Shown here piece by piece: positions 43,820 through 52,904 of a stretch of 64,000 nt of DNA. The notes under the pieces are model-generated. The model was not told the origin of the DNA and made no database searches. It was given only the letters and a program-made list of their open reading frames with translations. The translations under genes and the position numbers were made by a program. The DNA is from Deltaproteobacteria bacterium (lineage in GTDB: Bacteria; Myxococcota_A; UBA9160; JAJDAL01). Within the stretch, counting starts at the first letter, position 1. The number at the start of each line of letters is the position of its first letter. The DNA lies in the NCBI GenBank assembly GCA_029261875.1, contig JAJDAL010000036.1:62001-126000 (forward strand). The letters run 5' to 3'.

Positions 43820-46213
43820 TTGGCTAGTGCGGCGCGCAGCGCGGCACGACGCCCGGCGAACAAAGCCACTCGCGACAGGGGTCAACCGACGTTTGCCTGG
43901 CGAGTGGCGACCGAGTCCTTTGGGTTGGCGTTGATCGTCACCGCGATGATCGGAACCCTCGCGCTCTTCACCTACACACCCTCGGATCCCATCTTCGAAT
44001 TCGTACCCGTGGCGAACGACGCGGGGGTCGTGGGCGCAACGCTGGCGGGCTTGCTCTACGGAACCGTCGGCTGGGCGGGCCTGATCGTGGTCGCCGCCGT
44101 CGCGGTGATCGGCGCGCAACTCATCTTGGGACGCAGGCTGCGCTTCTCTCCCTGGCGAGTGGGCGGTGGCTTCGCACTGGTGATCGTGGTCGTCGCGACG
44201 CTGCCTCCGCTACTGGCGCCGGTTTTTCCCTCGTTGCTCGGAAGTGACGATGGCGGATCCTTGGGGGGATACCTCGCGTACCACGAACGCACGCTGCTCA
44301 GCACCGCGGGCGGCGGATTGGTGAACGGTTTTCTGTTGTTGGTCGGCGTTCTCAGCGTGCTGGGGGTTTCGACGCGGAACTCGATCCTCGCCATCGCCCG
44401 GGGAATCGGCTTCGTCGTGCGCACGGCGACCCGTACGATGGCGTTTGGCGGTCGCTCGTTGGCGAATCTGACCCGGGGGAGCGGGGGATCCGTCGTCCGG
44501 GTGGCCGAACGGCTTCGGGTCTGGCGCCAGGTCTTCAGCGAACGGCGGGCCCGGCGCGCGCGGGTGGTGTCGATTCGAGGCGAAGATGCCCCGGTCGAAA
44601 GCGTCGCCGAAGCGCCGCGCGCGGCATTGCCGTCGAGGGGCGCCAAGGGCCCGGAGATCGTCGAGCACAAGGTGTTGCCGAAGGAGGAGCCCCAACAAGA
44701 AACGTTCCGGTTCACCAAGGGCCAGACCAGCAGCGGTCCCTACGAATATCCCGACATCGAGATCTTCAACAAGCCGCCGCCCGAAGCGCGCACCTACGAC
44801 CGCGACAGCCTGATCATGAATTCTCGCATCCTCGAGAAGAAGCTGCTCGATTTTGGCGTCGCCGGTCGCGTCGTGACCGTCCATCCGGGACCCGTCATCA
44901 CTATGTACGAATTCGAACCGGCCTCGGGGATCAAGCTGAACCGGATCGTGGGTCTTTCCGATGACCTGGCCCTCGCCCTGCGCGCGCTGTCGATTCGCAT
45001 CATCGCACCGCTGCCCGGAAAATCCGTGGTCGGGATCGAGGTGCCGAATCCCGAGCGCGAGACGGTCTACATCCGCGATTCCCTGGAGTCCGAGTCCTAC
45101 CGAACCGCTTCGGCGCGGTTGGGCGTTGCCCTCGGCAAGGACATCTTCGGAACACCGATCCAAACGGATCTCGCGAAGATGCCTCACCTGCTCGTCGCCG
45201 GCGCGACCGGAACGGGGAAGAGCGTGTTCTTGAACGCGCTGCTTTGCTCGATTCTCTTCCGGTCGAGTCCCGACGATCTCAAGCTCTTGTTGATCGATCC
45301 CAAGCTGCTCGAACTTTCGATCTACGAGGGGATTCCGCATTTGGTTGCCGACGTGGTGACGAACCCGAAGCGCGCTGCGGCGGCGTTGCACGGGATCGTG
45401 GCCAAGATGGAAGAGCGCTACCAGATGATGTCCGCGGTCAGTGTCCGCAGTATCGATCAATTCAACGCCAAGGTGGCCGAGGAACGCGCGAAGGGAAACA
45501 ACACCTTTCGCCTCAAAGTGAAGCCCGGCGAGGAGGAAGGGGTCGAAGTCGAATACGTCCGGCTGCCCTACATCCTCGTGGTGGTCGACGAGCTCGCCGA
45601 CCTGATGGTCGTGGCGGGGCGGGACGTCGAGGAAGCGCTGCAGCGTTTGGCCCAAATGGCGCGTGCTGCGGGAATTCACCTCGTGCTCGCGACACAGCGC
45701 CCGAGTGTCGACGTATTGACCGGTGTGATCAAAGCGAACTTCCCGGCCCGGATCTCGTTTCAGGTTTCCTCGCGAACGGATTCGCGAACCATCCTCGACC
45801 AGAACGGTGCCGAGCATCTGCTGGGCCAGGGCGACATGCTGTTCTTGCCGCCGGGAACGTCGAAGATGCAGCGCATCCACGGCGCCTTCGTTTCCGAAAA
45901 GGAAGTCGGGGCGCTGGTGGAATTCCTGCGCACCCAGGGGACGCCGGAGTTCGACGAGTCGCTCTTGAAGGCGCGGGAAGCGAGCGAGGAAAAGGCCAAA
46001 GCCGAAGATGTCGATGAGATGTACGACCGCGCCATCGAAATCGTGGCCGAAACCCGAAATGCGTCGATTTCGTACCTTCAGCGGCGGCTGAAGATCGGTT
46101 ACAACCGCGCGGCGCGGATCGTCGAGAATCTCGAGGAAGAGGGCGTGGTGGGCCCCCAGGAGGGTACGAAGCCTCGCGAGGTCTTCGTGCGTCCTCTGGA
46201 TCACCTCGAATAG
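43820..46213 (+). CDS. ftsK: DNA translocase FtsK/SpoIIIE
   Basis: A 797-residue DNA pump. Four membrane segments lie within about 30-195, a short linker follows, then the motor: PGPVITMYEFEPASGIKLNRI (alpha domain), Walker A VAGATGTGKS near residue 460, Walker B VVVDELADLM near 590, and a C-terminal winged-helix gamma domain (about 730-797) that reads KOPS-type sequences. The linker is short compared with E. coli. The TTG start has no strong Shine-Dalgarno; a later start would trim only the basic N-terminal tail. Confidence 0.93.
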   Translation: MASAARSAARRPANKATRDRGQPTFAWRVATESFGLALIVTAMIGTLALFTYTPSDPIFEFVPVANDAGVVGATLAGLLYGTVGWAGLIVVAAVAVIGAQLILGRRLRFSPWRVGGGFALVIVVVATLPPLLAPVFPSLLGSDDGGSLGGYLAYHERTLLSTAGGGLVNGFLLLVGVLSVLGVSTRNSILAIARGIGFVVRTATRTMAFGGRSLANLTRGSGGSVVRVAERLRVWRQVFSERRARRARVVSIRGEDAPVESVAEAPRAALPSRGAKGPEIVEHKVLPKEEPQQETFRFTKGQTSSGPYEYPDIEIFNKPPPEARTYDRDSLIMNSRILEKKLLDFGVAGRVVTVHPGPVITMYEFEPASGIKLNRIVGLSDDLALALRALSIRIIAPLPGKSVVGIEVPNPERETVYIRDSLESESYRTASARLGVALGKDIFGTPIQTDLAKMPHLLVAGATGTGKSVFLNALLCSILFRSSPDDLKLLLIDPKLLELSIYEGIPHLVADVVTNPKRAAAALHGIVAKMEERYQMMSAVSVRSIDQFNAKVAEERAKGNNTFRLKVKPGEEEGVEVEYVRLPYILVVVDELADLMVVAGRDVEEALQRLAQMARAAGIHLVLATQRPSVDVLTGVIKANFPARISFQVSSRTDSRTILDQNGAEHLLGQGDMLFLPPGTSKMQRIHGAFVSEKEVGALVEFLRTQGTPEFDESLLKAREASEEKAKAEDVDEMYDRAIEIVAETRNASISYLQRRLKIGYNRAARIVENLEEEGVVGPQEGTKPREVFVRPLDHLE

Positions 46214-46239
46214 CCCCGCCGCCCCGGCGTCCAACCCGT

Positions 46240-46971
46240 ATGCGATCCATCCAATCGAAACTTCCGCTGACTCGGGCCTATCGCGCGCAGCTCGCAGCGT
46301 TGCTCGGAGGAGCATTTCTCGCGTTGGGCAACGGCGCTTCGGAGCCCGCGGCGCAAGAACCGGTTTCGAAGGCCTCGTGTGCGGACGCCGTCGCGGCGCG
46401 GGTCCAGTCCTACTACGACGGTGTTCGGAATCTCAGCGCCCGCTTCTCGCAGTCGTCGAAGGTCGCATCTCTGGGGTCCCACATCGGCGGCGACCACGTC
46501 GCCGCAGGCCACGTCGACTTCGCGAAGCCGGGCAAGATGCGTTGGGCCTACCAGGAGCCCCAACCCAGCCTGGTCGTGAGTGACGGGGAAACCCTATGGA
46601 TGTACGACGCCACGCTGGGTGAGGCGCAGCGCCTGACCGTCGATCAGGGGTTTCTGTCGGGCGCGGCGATTCAATTTCTCCTGGGGGAGGGGGATCTGCT
46701 GAAAACCTTCCGCGCCAGCGCCCCGGACTGCGATTCCGAGACGGTCCTGCTGCATCTGCTGCCGCGCCAGGAGTCCACCTACGAGCACCTCGAGCTCGAC
46801 GTTCAACGGGAAACGGGCGTCATTGTCGAGACCCGCGTATTCGATCTGTTCGGCAACATCACGGGCGTGGCGTTTCACGATGTGGTGACCGATCGGGAGC
46901 TTCCCGCCGACCACTTCCAGTTCGTTCCGCCGCCCGGAACCGATGTGATCGAGATCGCGCCTCCCAAATAA
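46240..46971 (+). CDS. lolA: Outer-membrane lipoprotein carrier protein LolA
   Basis: A 243-residue periplasmic lipoprotein chaperone with an N-terminal signal peptide (1-33). The LolA beta-half-barrel is recognisable: VRNLSARFSQSSKV, GHVDFAKPGKMRWAY, LVVSDGETLWMYDATL and a late VETRVFDLFGNITGVAF. It ferries lipoproteins from the inner to the outer membrane, which supports an outer membrane here. It follows ftsK by 26 bases, an order seen in many proteobacteria. Confidence 0.88.
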   Translation: MRSIQSKLPLTRAYRAQLAALLGGAFLALGNGASEPAAQEPVSKASCADAVAARVQSYYDGVRNLSARFSQSSKVASLGSHIGGDHVAAGHVDFAKPGKMRWAYQEPQPSLVVSDGETLWMYDATLGEAQRLTVDQGFLSGAAIQFLLGEGDLLKTFRASAPDCDSETVLLHLLPRQESTYEHLELDVQRETGVIVETRVFDLFGNITGVAFHDVVTDRELPADHFQFVPPPGTDVIEIAPPK

Positions 46972-47207
46972 ATGCGCAGAGAGGACGCCGGTTTGGAGAA
47001 ACGTTTTCCTATTGTGGGCAGCTGGTTTCCCAGGAAACCGGTGCCGCAGGATTCGGCGGAGCGGGGTCTTGCCGCCGGGAGTGCTGGAATGCCGACGTTT
47101 CAGTCAAAAAGACGCCTTCGAAAGCGGACCGCGCATCACCCGATGGCAGCCGATTCGCAGCTTTTGGAGGAAATCTTTGGACCTGCCAACGCTTCTCCAA
47201 TTGCCGC

Positions 47208-47231
47208 CACCGGCCCTCCGGGGGGCCGGTG
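47208..47231 (+). terminator. GC-rich hairpin, possible terminator of ftsK-lolA
   Basis: CACCGGCCC pairs with GGGCCGGTG around a six-base loop. No U-tract. It lies between lolA and the predicted promoter of the proteasome operon. Confidence 0.4.
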
Positions 47232-47317
47232 CGTACCCGGCGAAAGCGGCCCGCGGGCGATGGCGGCGAAGCCAATACGAACGCCGAGTTGCGAGGGGAT
47301 TTGCGCACCGGTGATTC

Positions 47318-47345
47318 TTGACACACTTAGGGTGTCTGATAGACT
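47318..47345 (+). promoter_or_regulatory. Predicted sigma-70 promoter of the proteasome operon
   Basis: A perfect -35 TTGACA (47318-47323), a 16-base spacer and TAGACT (47340-47345). RNA would start near 47352, giving a leader of about 350 bases before the ATPase gene. Confidence 0.55.
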
Positions 47346-47475
47346 CGAAACCGAAAAACCAACGAGATTTCGGGGGCTTTGGCGTTTATTGAGACCGTTG
47401 TGGGATCGCCTCGACCCGTGCAGTGCGGGGGTTGCTCCTCGCTTTCGCGCCCCGCTGGCGCAAGTTGCACATTCG

Positions 47476-47501
47476 CTGCCGATAGCGATGCTATCGGGCA
47501 G
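47476..47501 (+). promoter_or_regulatory. Leader hairpin upstream of the proteasomal ATPase
   Basis: CCGATAGC-GAT-GCTATCGG forms a perfect eight-base stem, extended by CTG/CAG with a single bulge. It lies within the predicted 5' leader. Its role is unknown; it has no terminator U-tract. Confidence 0.45.
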
Positions 47502-47702
47502 TGGCCTACGCCAGAACGCAACTCGAGATCGCGGCAATTCGCGAGCACGTAACATGCTGGCAACTCAACCTGGAACGAAACCGAACTGGATCGTTTTCTT
47601 GTCCCCGGCGGGGAGACCGGGAGCGGCACACGCCTTGCAGTAGTAGGGCGCTGGGCGGTCCCCCCGCACGATTGAATAGTCGAAGGGCGAGGAGACGGTG
47701 AA

Positions 47703-49541
47703 ATGAGCGAATTCGATTCTGGTTCTGGACGCAAAGGTTTCGTGCGAGACGTGATGCGCCGAATTTCGGCTTCAGGTCCGCGAGGCGACGATCCCGATCA
47801 ACCGAGCGGTGGTTCCGAGAGCCGCGGTTACGAAGAAGAGATTGATGACCTCCAGGAGGCCAGTCGCTTCTTTGCCAACGATGCACCGGAGTTCCGGCGT
47901 CGTCTGGATCGGATGTTGGCGGAGTTCGAAGCGCTGCGCAGGCGCTACGACGTCACCCGCGAACAACTCACCGAAGCGGAAAAGCAGAACGAAAAGCTGG
48001 TCCATACGCTGCAGGAAGCCAAGCAGCAGATCGAGCTCCTCAAGGAGGAGGTCGAGAAGCTGTGTGCACCGCCGAACACGTATGGTGTTTTCTCGCAGGC
48101 GAACAAAGACGGCTCCATCGAGATCGTGATCGACGGCAAGATGATGCGCGTCAACGTTCACCCGAGCATCGATCCCTACCAGTTGGAAGAGGGGCAGCTG
48201 CTCGTCTTGAACGAGGCCTTCAACGTGGTCGAACCTTCCGGTTCGGTTGCGCGCGGTGAAGTGAACAAGGTCGTGGACTTCCTGCCCGAGAACCGCGCCA
48301 TGGTGCTGGGACACGGGGATGAAGAACGGGTCGTGACGCTCGCCACCACGCTGCGCACCGAGCGCATCAAGATCGGCGACAACATCATGGTCGATCCGCG
48401 GACCCAGTTCGCTTTCGAGAAGATGCCGAAGTCGTCCGTGGAAGAAGTCGTGCTGGAAGAAGTGCCCGATGTCACCTACCAGAACATCGGTGGCTTGGGA
48501 GAGCAGATCGAAATCCTGCGGGATTCCATCGAGCTGCCCTATCTCCACGCGGAACTGTTCGCCGAACATCAGCTTTCCCCGCCCAAGGGCATCTTGCTCT
48601 ACGGACCTCCGGGCTGCGGAAAGACGTTGATCGCCAAGGCGGTGGCGAACAGCCTCGCCAAGCGCATCGAGGAAAAGACCGGCAAGGCCACCACCGCGTT
48701 CTTCCTGAACGTGAAGGGGCCGGAGCTACTCAATAAGTACGTGGGTGAGACGGAGCACAAGATTCGCGAGGTTTTCAACAAAGCCCGCGAAAAGGCCAAC
48801 GAGGACGTGCCCGTCGTGGTCTTCTTCGACGAGATGGATTCGCTGTTCCGCATGCGCGGATCGGGGATTTCGTCGGACATGGAAGCCACCGTGGTGGCCC
48901 AGTTCCTGTCGGAGATCGACGGTGTCGAATCGCTCCGCAACGTGATCGTGATCGGTGCCAGCAACCGGCAGGATCTGATCGACCCCGCCGTACTGCGGCC
49001 GGGCCGCTTGGATCTCAAGGTGAAGGTCCACCGACCGGATCAGGAAGCCGCACGCGAGATCTTTCTCAAGTATCTCACGCCGGATCTTCCGTTCCACCAC
49101 AGCGCCCAGGAGAAGTACGGCAGCGATCCCGTGAAGGTCGTCGAAGGCATGACGAACGATGCCGTCGACGACATGTACGAGACCAACGAGGAGAACAAGT
49201 TCCTCGAAGTCACGTACGCACGCGGCGAGCGCGAGATCTTCTTCTTCAAGGACTTCGCAAGTGGAGCCATGATCGAGCACATCGTGGCTCGGGCGAAGAA
49301 GAAGGCCGTCAAGCGGACCATCCAAGGTGGGGAACGGGGGATTTCCCTGAAGGATCTGCTCCAGGCCGTGCGCGAGGAGTTCAAGGAGAACGAAGATCTC
49401 CCGAACACGACCAATCCCGACGACTGGGCTCGAATCTCAGGCCGCAAGGGCGAGCGCATTATCAACGTGCGAACGCTCATGTCCGGAATCAGCCGCAACG
49501 AGAAATCGATCGAGAACATCAGTTCCGGTCAGTATCTGTAG
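47703..49541 (+). CDS. mpa: Proteasome-associated AAA+ ATPase (Mpa/ARC)
   Basis: A 612-residue hexameric unfoldase that recruits pupylated proteins and feeds them to the 20S core. An N-terminal coiled coil (about 50-125) binds Pup; two OB domains follow; the AAA module has Walker A GPPGCGKT (about 301-308) and Walker B VVFFDEMDS (about 371-379), with the arginine finger region RPGRLD. The C terminus ends GQYL, the HbYX-like tail that opens the core gate in Mpa. Domain order and tail are complete. First gene of the operon; dop begins 29 bases after its stop. Confidence 0.96.
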   Translation: MSEFDSGSGRKGFVRDVMRRISASGPRGDDPDQPSGGSESRGYEEEIDDLQEASRFFANDAPEFRRRLDRMLAEFEALRRRYDVTREQLTEAEKQNEKLVHTLQEAKQQIELLKEEVEKLCAPPNTYGVFSQANKDGSIEIVIDGKMMRVNVHPSIDPYQLEEGQLLVLNEAFNVVEPSGSVARGEVNKVVDFLPENRAMVLGHGDEERVVTLATTLRTERIKIGDNIMVDPRTQFAFEKMPKSSVEEVVLEEVPDVTYQNIGGLGEQIEILRDSIELPYLHAELFAEHQLSPPKGILLYGPPGCGKTLIAKAVANSLAKRIEEKTGKATTAFFLNVKGPELLNKYVGETEHKIREVFNKAREKANEDVPVVVFFDEMDSLFRMRGSGISSDMEATVVAQFLSEIDGVESLRNVIVIGASNRQDLIDPAVLRPGRLDLKVKVHRPDQEAAREIFLKYLTPDLPFHHSAQEKYGSDPVKVVEGMTNDAVDDMYETNEENKFLEVTYARGEREIFFFKDFASGAMIEHIVARAKKKAVKRTIQGGERGISLKDLLQAVREEFKENEDLPNTTNPDDWARISGRKGERIINVRTLMSGISRNEKSIENISSGQYL

Positions 49542-49570
49542 CGGTGGGCTGAGGTTCCCCAGGAGACGCG

Positions 49571-51055
49571 ATGGCCATACCGAAAGTCATGGGGACCGAG
49601 CTCGAGTACGGGATCACCGTCAAGAACGATCGCGACTTTGATCCCATCTCGAGCTGCGTCCTCTTGGTAAATGCCTATCGCGAGGACCACGAAGGCAAGA
49701 TTCTGTGGGACTACGACCAGGAAAACCCCCTGGCAGACGCCCGGGGGTTCCAGGTCGAAGGCGAGAAGTACACGCCGAATCAGCAAGAGAACATCGCGCG
49801 TAACAAGACGTTGGTGAACGGCGCGCGCTATTACGTCGATCACGCACATCCCGAATATTCCTGCCCCGAAGTGACCACCGCGCGAGACGTGGTGGTCTAC
49901 GAAAAAGCGGGTGAGCGCATTCTCGAAATGAGCCGTCGCGAGGCGAATCAACTGCTGCCCCAGGGCAGTCAGATGCTGCTCTACAAAAACAACAGCGACC
50001 GCAAGGGCAACAGTTACGGTTCCCACGAGAACTATTTGATGGACCGGCGAACGTCCTTCAAGCAGATCGTCGAGAACCTGATGCCATTTCTGGTGACGCG
50101 GCAGATCTATACCGGCGCCGGCAAGGTCGGGAGCGAGAGCCGGACCCAGCCCTGTGAGTATCAGTTATCCCAGCGCTCGGATTTCTTCGAGACCGAAGTT
50201 GCGCTGGATACGATGGTCAAGCGCCCCATCATCAATACCCGGGACGAGCCCCACGCGGATCGCGAGAAGTATCGGCGTCTCCACGTCATCGTCGGCGACG
50301 CCAACATGAGCGAATACACGATCTACCTCCGCAACGGGGTCACCTCGCTGATTCTGTCGATGATCGAAGACGGTGCGATCAGCAAGGACATGAGTTTCCG
50401 CGACCCGGTGAAGGCCATCAAGGATGTGTCGCGCGACCTCACGTGCAAGCGCGAGATTCAGCTGGAGCGCGGGGTCCGTTTGGGATCCGTGCACGTCCAG
50501 CGCGAGTATCTCGAGATGGCGCTGCAATACACGTCGAGCCGCGAGATCGACGATGAAACCCGCGACATCCTCGAGAAGTGGGAGCAGGTACTCGAGAGTC
50601 TAGAACGCGATCCCATGGAGCTGCATCGCAAGATCGATTGGGTAATCAAGAAGGCGATGATCGAAGGCTTCATGGAGCGCAAGAACCTCGATTGGGGCGC
50701 TCCCCAAGTCGAAATGTTGGACCTGCAGTTTCACGACACCCGACCCGATAAGGGTCTATACTATTTGCTCGAGCGCAAGGGCGAGGTTGAACGGGTCGTG
50801 ACCGACGACGAAATTACCACCGCGATTCACACACCGCCGGACGATACGCGCGCTTACTTCCGAGGCGAATGCCTCAAGCGCTATGCGCCGGAGATCTTCG
50901 GGGTGAACTGGGATTCCATTTCCTTCAGCATTGGCGACGAACCGATTCGGCGCATCTTGATGGCCGAACCGCTGAAGGGTACGAAGGCACACGTAGAGGA
51001 ACTTCTCGACAGTTCGCGGACCGCCGCGGACCTCGTGAAGAACCTCCGCACTTAG
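49571..51055 (+). CDS. dop: Depupylase / Pup deamidase
   Basis: A 494-residue carboxylate-amine-ligase-fold enzyme. The ATP-site motif GTELEYGI is at 8-15. An insertion of about 40 residues before NGARYYVDHAHPEYSCPE (the Dop loop; Asp90 is the likely catalytic residue) distinguishes it from PafA. TRDEPHADREKYRRLHVIVGDANMSEY is shared by both. It removes Pup from substrates. Because Pup here already ends in Glu, the deamidase activity is not needed, so depupylation is probably its only job. GGAGA precedes the ATG. Confidence 0.95.
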   Translation: MAIPKVMGTELEYGITVKNDRDFDPISSCVLLVNAYREDHEGKILWDYDQENPLADARGFQVEGEKYTPNQQENIARNKTLVNGARYYVDHAHPEYSCPEVTTARDVVVYEKAGERILEMSRREANQLLPQGSQMLLYKNNSDRKGNSYGSHENYLMDRRTSFKQIVENLMPFLVTRQIYTGAGKVGSESRTQPCEYQLSQRSDFFETEVALDTMVKRPIINTRDEPHADREKYRRLHVIVGDANMSEYTIYLRNGVTSLILSMIEDGAISKDMSFRDPVKAIKDVSRDLTCKREIQLERGVRLGSVHVQREYLEMALQYTSSREIDDETRDILEKWEQVLESLERDPMELHRKIDWVIKKAMIEGFMERKNLDWGAPQVEMLDLQFHDTRPDKGLYYLLERKGEVERVVTDDEITTAIHTPPDDTRAYFRGECLKRYAPEIFGVNWDSISFSIGDEPIRRILMAEPLKGTKAHVEELLDSSRTAADLVKNLRT

Positions 51056-51073
51056 GATTCAACGGAGAGAGCC

Positions 51074-51340
51074 ATGGAAATGAAACGCTGGATCAAACGG
51101 CCGGGTGATGAGGGGCTCCTACCGATTTACGGCGCTGCCGAAGGGCAGCAGAAGAAGGCGCCCAAAAAGGGCGACGGCGGCGAGGGAGGCGAGAAGGGCG
51201 GCGAAGGCCCGAAGAAACTCGCCAAGAAGGGCAAAGAGCTCAAAGAAGAGATGGATGCCCTCGTCGACGAAATTGATGACGTGCTCGAGGAGAACGCGGA
51301 AGAGTTCGTAAAGAACTACGTCCAGCGCGGCGGCGAGTAG
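51074..51340 (+). CDS. pup: Prokaryotic ubiquitin-like protein Pup
   Basis: An 88-residue modifier, longer than the 60-70 usual in actinobacteria. Its C-terminal half, LVDEIDDVLEENAEEFVKNYVQ, is nearly the actinobacterial ATPase-binding helix, followed by GGE. The terminal Glu means it can be ligated directly to substrate lysines by PafA. The N terminus has an added basic segment (MEMKRWIKRPGDEGLLPIY) before a Lys/Gly/Glu-rich disordered stretch. It lies between dop and prcB as in actinobacteria. Confidence 0.96.
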   Translation: MEMKRWIKRPGDEGLLPIYGAAEGQQKKAPKKGDGGEGGEKGGEGPKKLAKKGKELKEEMDALVDEIDDVLEENAEEFVKNYVQRGGE

Positions 51341-51379
51341 CCGTCGGCAATCCTCGGGCACCACACAAAGGGGGGGTGG

Positions 51380-52168
51380 GTGCTCGTTCGAGGTCGCTAT
51401 CTCGGCTCGAGTTTTTCGGAATTGCTCGAGCTCGAACATCCGCAGCTACGCATCAGCTGGTCTGACGCGCTAGCGAAGAGTCAACAGTTCCCCGAAGTCC
51501 CGCACGGGACGACGGTGCTTGCAGCCAAGTACGCCGATGGCGTGTTGGTTGCGGGAGATCGTCTGGCCACCGAGGGGTATCGCGTGGCTTCGCGGGATGT
51601 CCAGAAGGTCTACAACACGGATTCGCATTCGCTGATCGCCATCGCGGGCGCCGCTGGCCCGTGCATCGAGATGGCGCGTCTACTCGGCATCGAGCTCGAG
51701 CACTACGAGAAGATCGAAGGCGAGACCCTGGAGCTCGAAGGCAAGGCGAACAAGCTTTCGCAGATGATTCGCCAGAACCTTCCGGCCGCCATGCAGGGTT
51801 TGGTCGTGGTCCCGCTATTCGCCGGGTACGACAAGAGCCGCAAGACCGGACGCCTGTGGAAGTTCGACATCACCGGGGGGCGCTACGAAGAAGCCGAGTA
51901 CCAGGCGACGGGCTCCGGCGGTCTGTATGCCAATGAATCCCTCAAGAAGAGCCACCGCAACGACATGACGCGGGACGATGCTGTCAAGATGGCGGTGCAG
52001 GCTTTGACGGATGCGGCGGACGAAGATCGTGGCACCGGTGGGATCGACCTGATGCGAGGGATCTTTCCGACGCTCAATGTGTGTTCCGAGACGGGAATCG
52101 AGACCGTCGATGCCGCGGAAGTAGAGCGCTGCTATCGCGAGATCCTCGACGCCGGGAGTCGTTCCTAA
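51380..52168 (+). CDS. prcB: 20S proteasome beta subunit
   Basis: A 262-residue catalytic subunit. A propeptide of 43 residues ends in HG; processing exposes Thr44 in HGTTVLAAKYADGVLVAGD, the N-terminal nucleophile. Lys and Asp partners (GDRLATEGYRVASRDVQKV) and the SGGLYANESLKK block are in place. The GTG start is supported by a G-rich Shine-Dalgarno. Its stop overlaps the prcA start (TAATG). Confidence 0.95.
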   Translation: MLVRGRYLGSSFSELLELEHPQLRISWSDALAKSQQFPEVPHGTTVLAAKYADGVLVAGDRLATEGYRVASRDVQKVYNTDSHSLIAIAGAAGPCIEMARLLGIELEHYEKIEGETLELEGKANKLSQMIRQNLPAAMQGLVVVPLFAGYDKSRKTGRLWKFDITGGRYEEAEYQATGSGGLYANESLKKSHRNDMTRDDAVKMAVQALTDAADEDRGTGGIDLMRGIFPTLNVCSETGIETVDAAEVERCYREILDAGSRS

Positions 52169-52869
52169 TGTCCATGCCCTTTTACGTTTCTCCCGAACAA
52201 GTCATGCAGGACAAGGCCGAGTATGCCCGCAAGGGGATCGCTCGTGGCCGGTCCATCATCATTCTCGAATACGACCTGGGCATCGCCCTGATGGCCGAAA
52301 ACCCGTCCGTGAGTCTCTCCAAGATTGGCGAGATCTACGATCGGGTGGCGTTCGCGGGAGTCGGGAAGTTCAGCGAATTCGACCAATTGCGAAAAGTGGG
52401 TGTTCGCTACGCGGATGTGAAGGGCTACGCCTACAGCCGCGAAGACGTTCGCGGCAAGGCGCTCGCGAATGCCTACTCGCAAACCATGGGGGACGCTTTC
52501 ACGCGGGAAATGAAACCGTTGGAAGTGGAGCTGGTGGTGGCGGAGATCGGCGACACCCGCTTCGTCGGCCACGAAGAAAATTCGATCTACAAAGTGCAAT
52601 TCGACGGCAGCATCAGCGATCACAAGGGGTTCTGTGTGATCGGGGGCGAGACCGAAGATCTCCAATCGAACCTCGAGGCCAACTACGAATCGGGGTTGCC
52701 CCTGGGGGATGCGATGAAGTTGGGTCGTTCTACGCTCCAACTAGCCAGCAACGGGGACGACCAACTCGAAGTCAAGAATCTCGAAGTGGCGATTCTCGAC
52801 AGCCAGCGCACCGGCCGAAAGTTCCATCGTCTTTCCGCCGAAGAGGTAAGAGGTATCCTTGAGCCGTAG
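52168..52869 (+). CDS. prcA: 20S proteasome alpha subunit
   Basis: A 233-residue non-catalytic ring subunit that gates the core. It begins with a typical short tail MSMPFYVSPEQVMQDKAEYARKGIARGRS, then the alpha fold (IGEIYDRVAFAGVGKFSEF, DVRGKALANAY). No catalytic Thr. The Lys in the ring surface used by the HbYX tail cannot be placed with certainty. Translationally coupled to prcB through a one-base overlap; pafA follows after 35 bases. Confidence 0.95.
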   Translation: MSMPFYVSPEQVMQDKAEYARKGIARGRSIIILEYDLGIALMAENPSVSLSKIGEIYDRVAFAGVGKFSEFDQLRKVGVRYADVKGYAYSREDVRGKALANAYSQTMGDAFTREMKPLEVELVVAEIGDTRFVGHEENSIYKVQFDGSISDHKGFCVIGGETEDLQSNLEANYESGLPLGDAMKLGRSTLQLASNGDDQLEVKNLEVAILDSQRTGRKFHRLSAEEVRGILEP

Positions 52870-52904
52870 GGTGGGTTTCGGGCGAAAACCAAATCGGGCG
52901 GCAA

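Larger units (their letters stand above)
46972..47702 (+). other. Long intergenic region upstream of the proteasome operon
   Basis: About 730 bases. An open frame (46972-47643) has Arg/Pro/Ser-biased content and no recognisable domain; I regard it as non-coding. The region holds an inverted repeat GGTTTCC-CA-GGAAACC (47024-47039), a terminator-like hairpin, a sigma-70-like promoter and a strong leader hairpin, listed separately. Confidence 0.5.

Noticed and set aside
46972..47643. Open reading frame of 223 codons between lolA and the proteasome operon
   Set aside because: Composition is Arg/Pro/Ser-biased as in non-coding GC-rich frames, no domain is visible, and a promoter and hairpins lie inside it.
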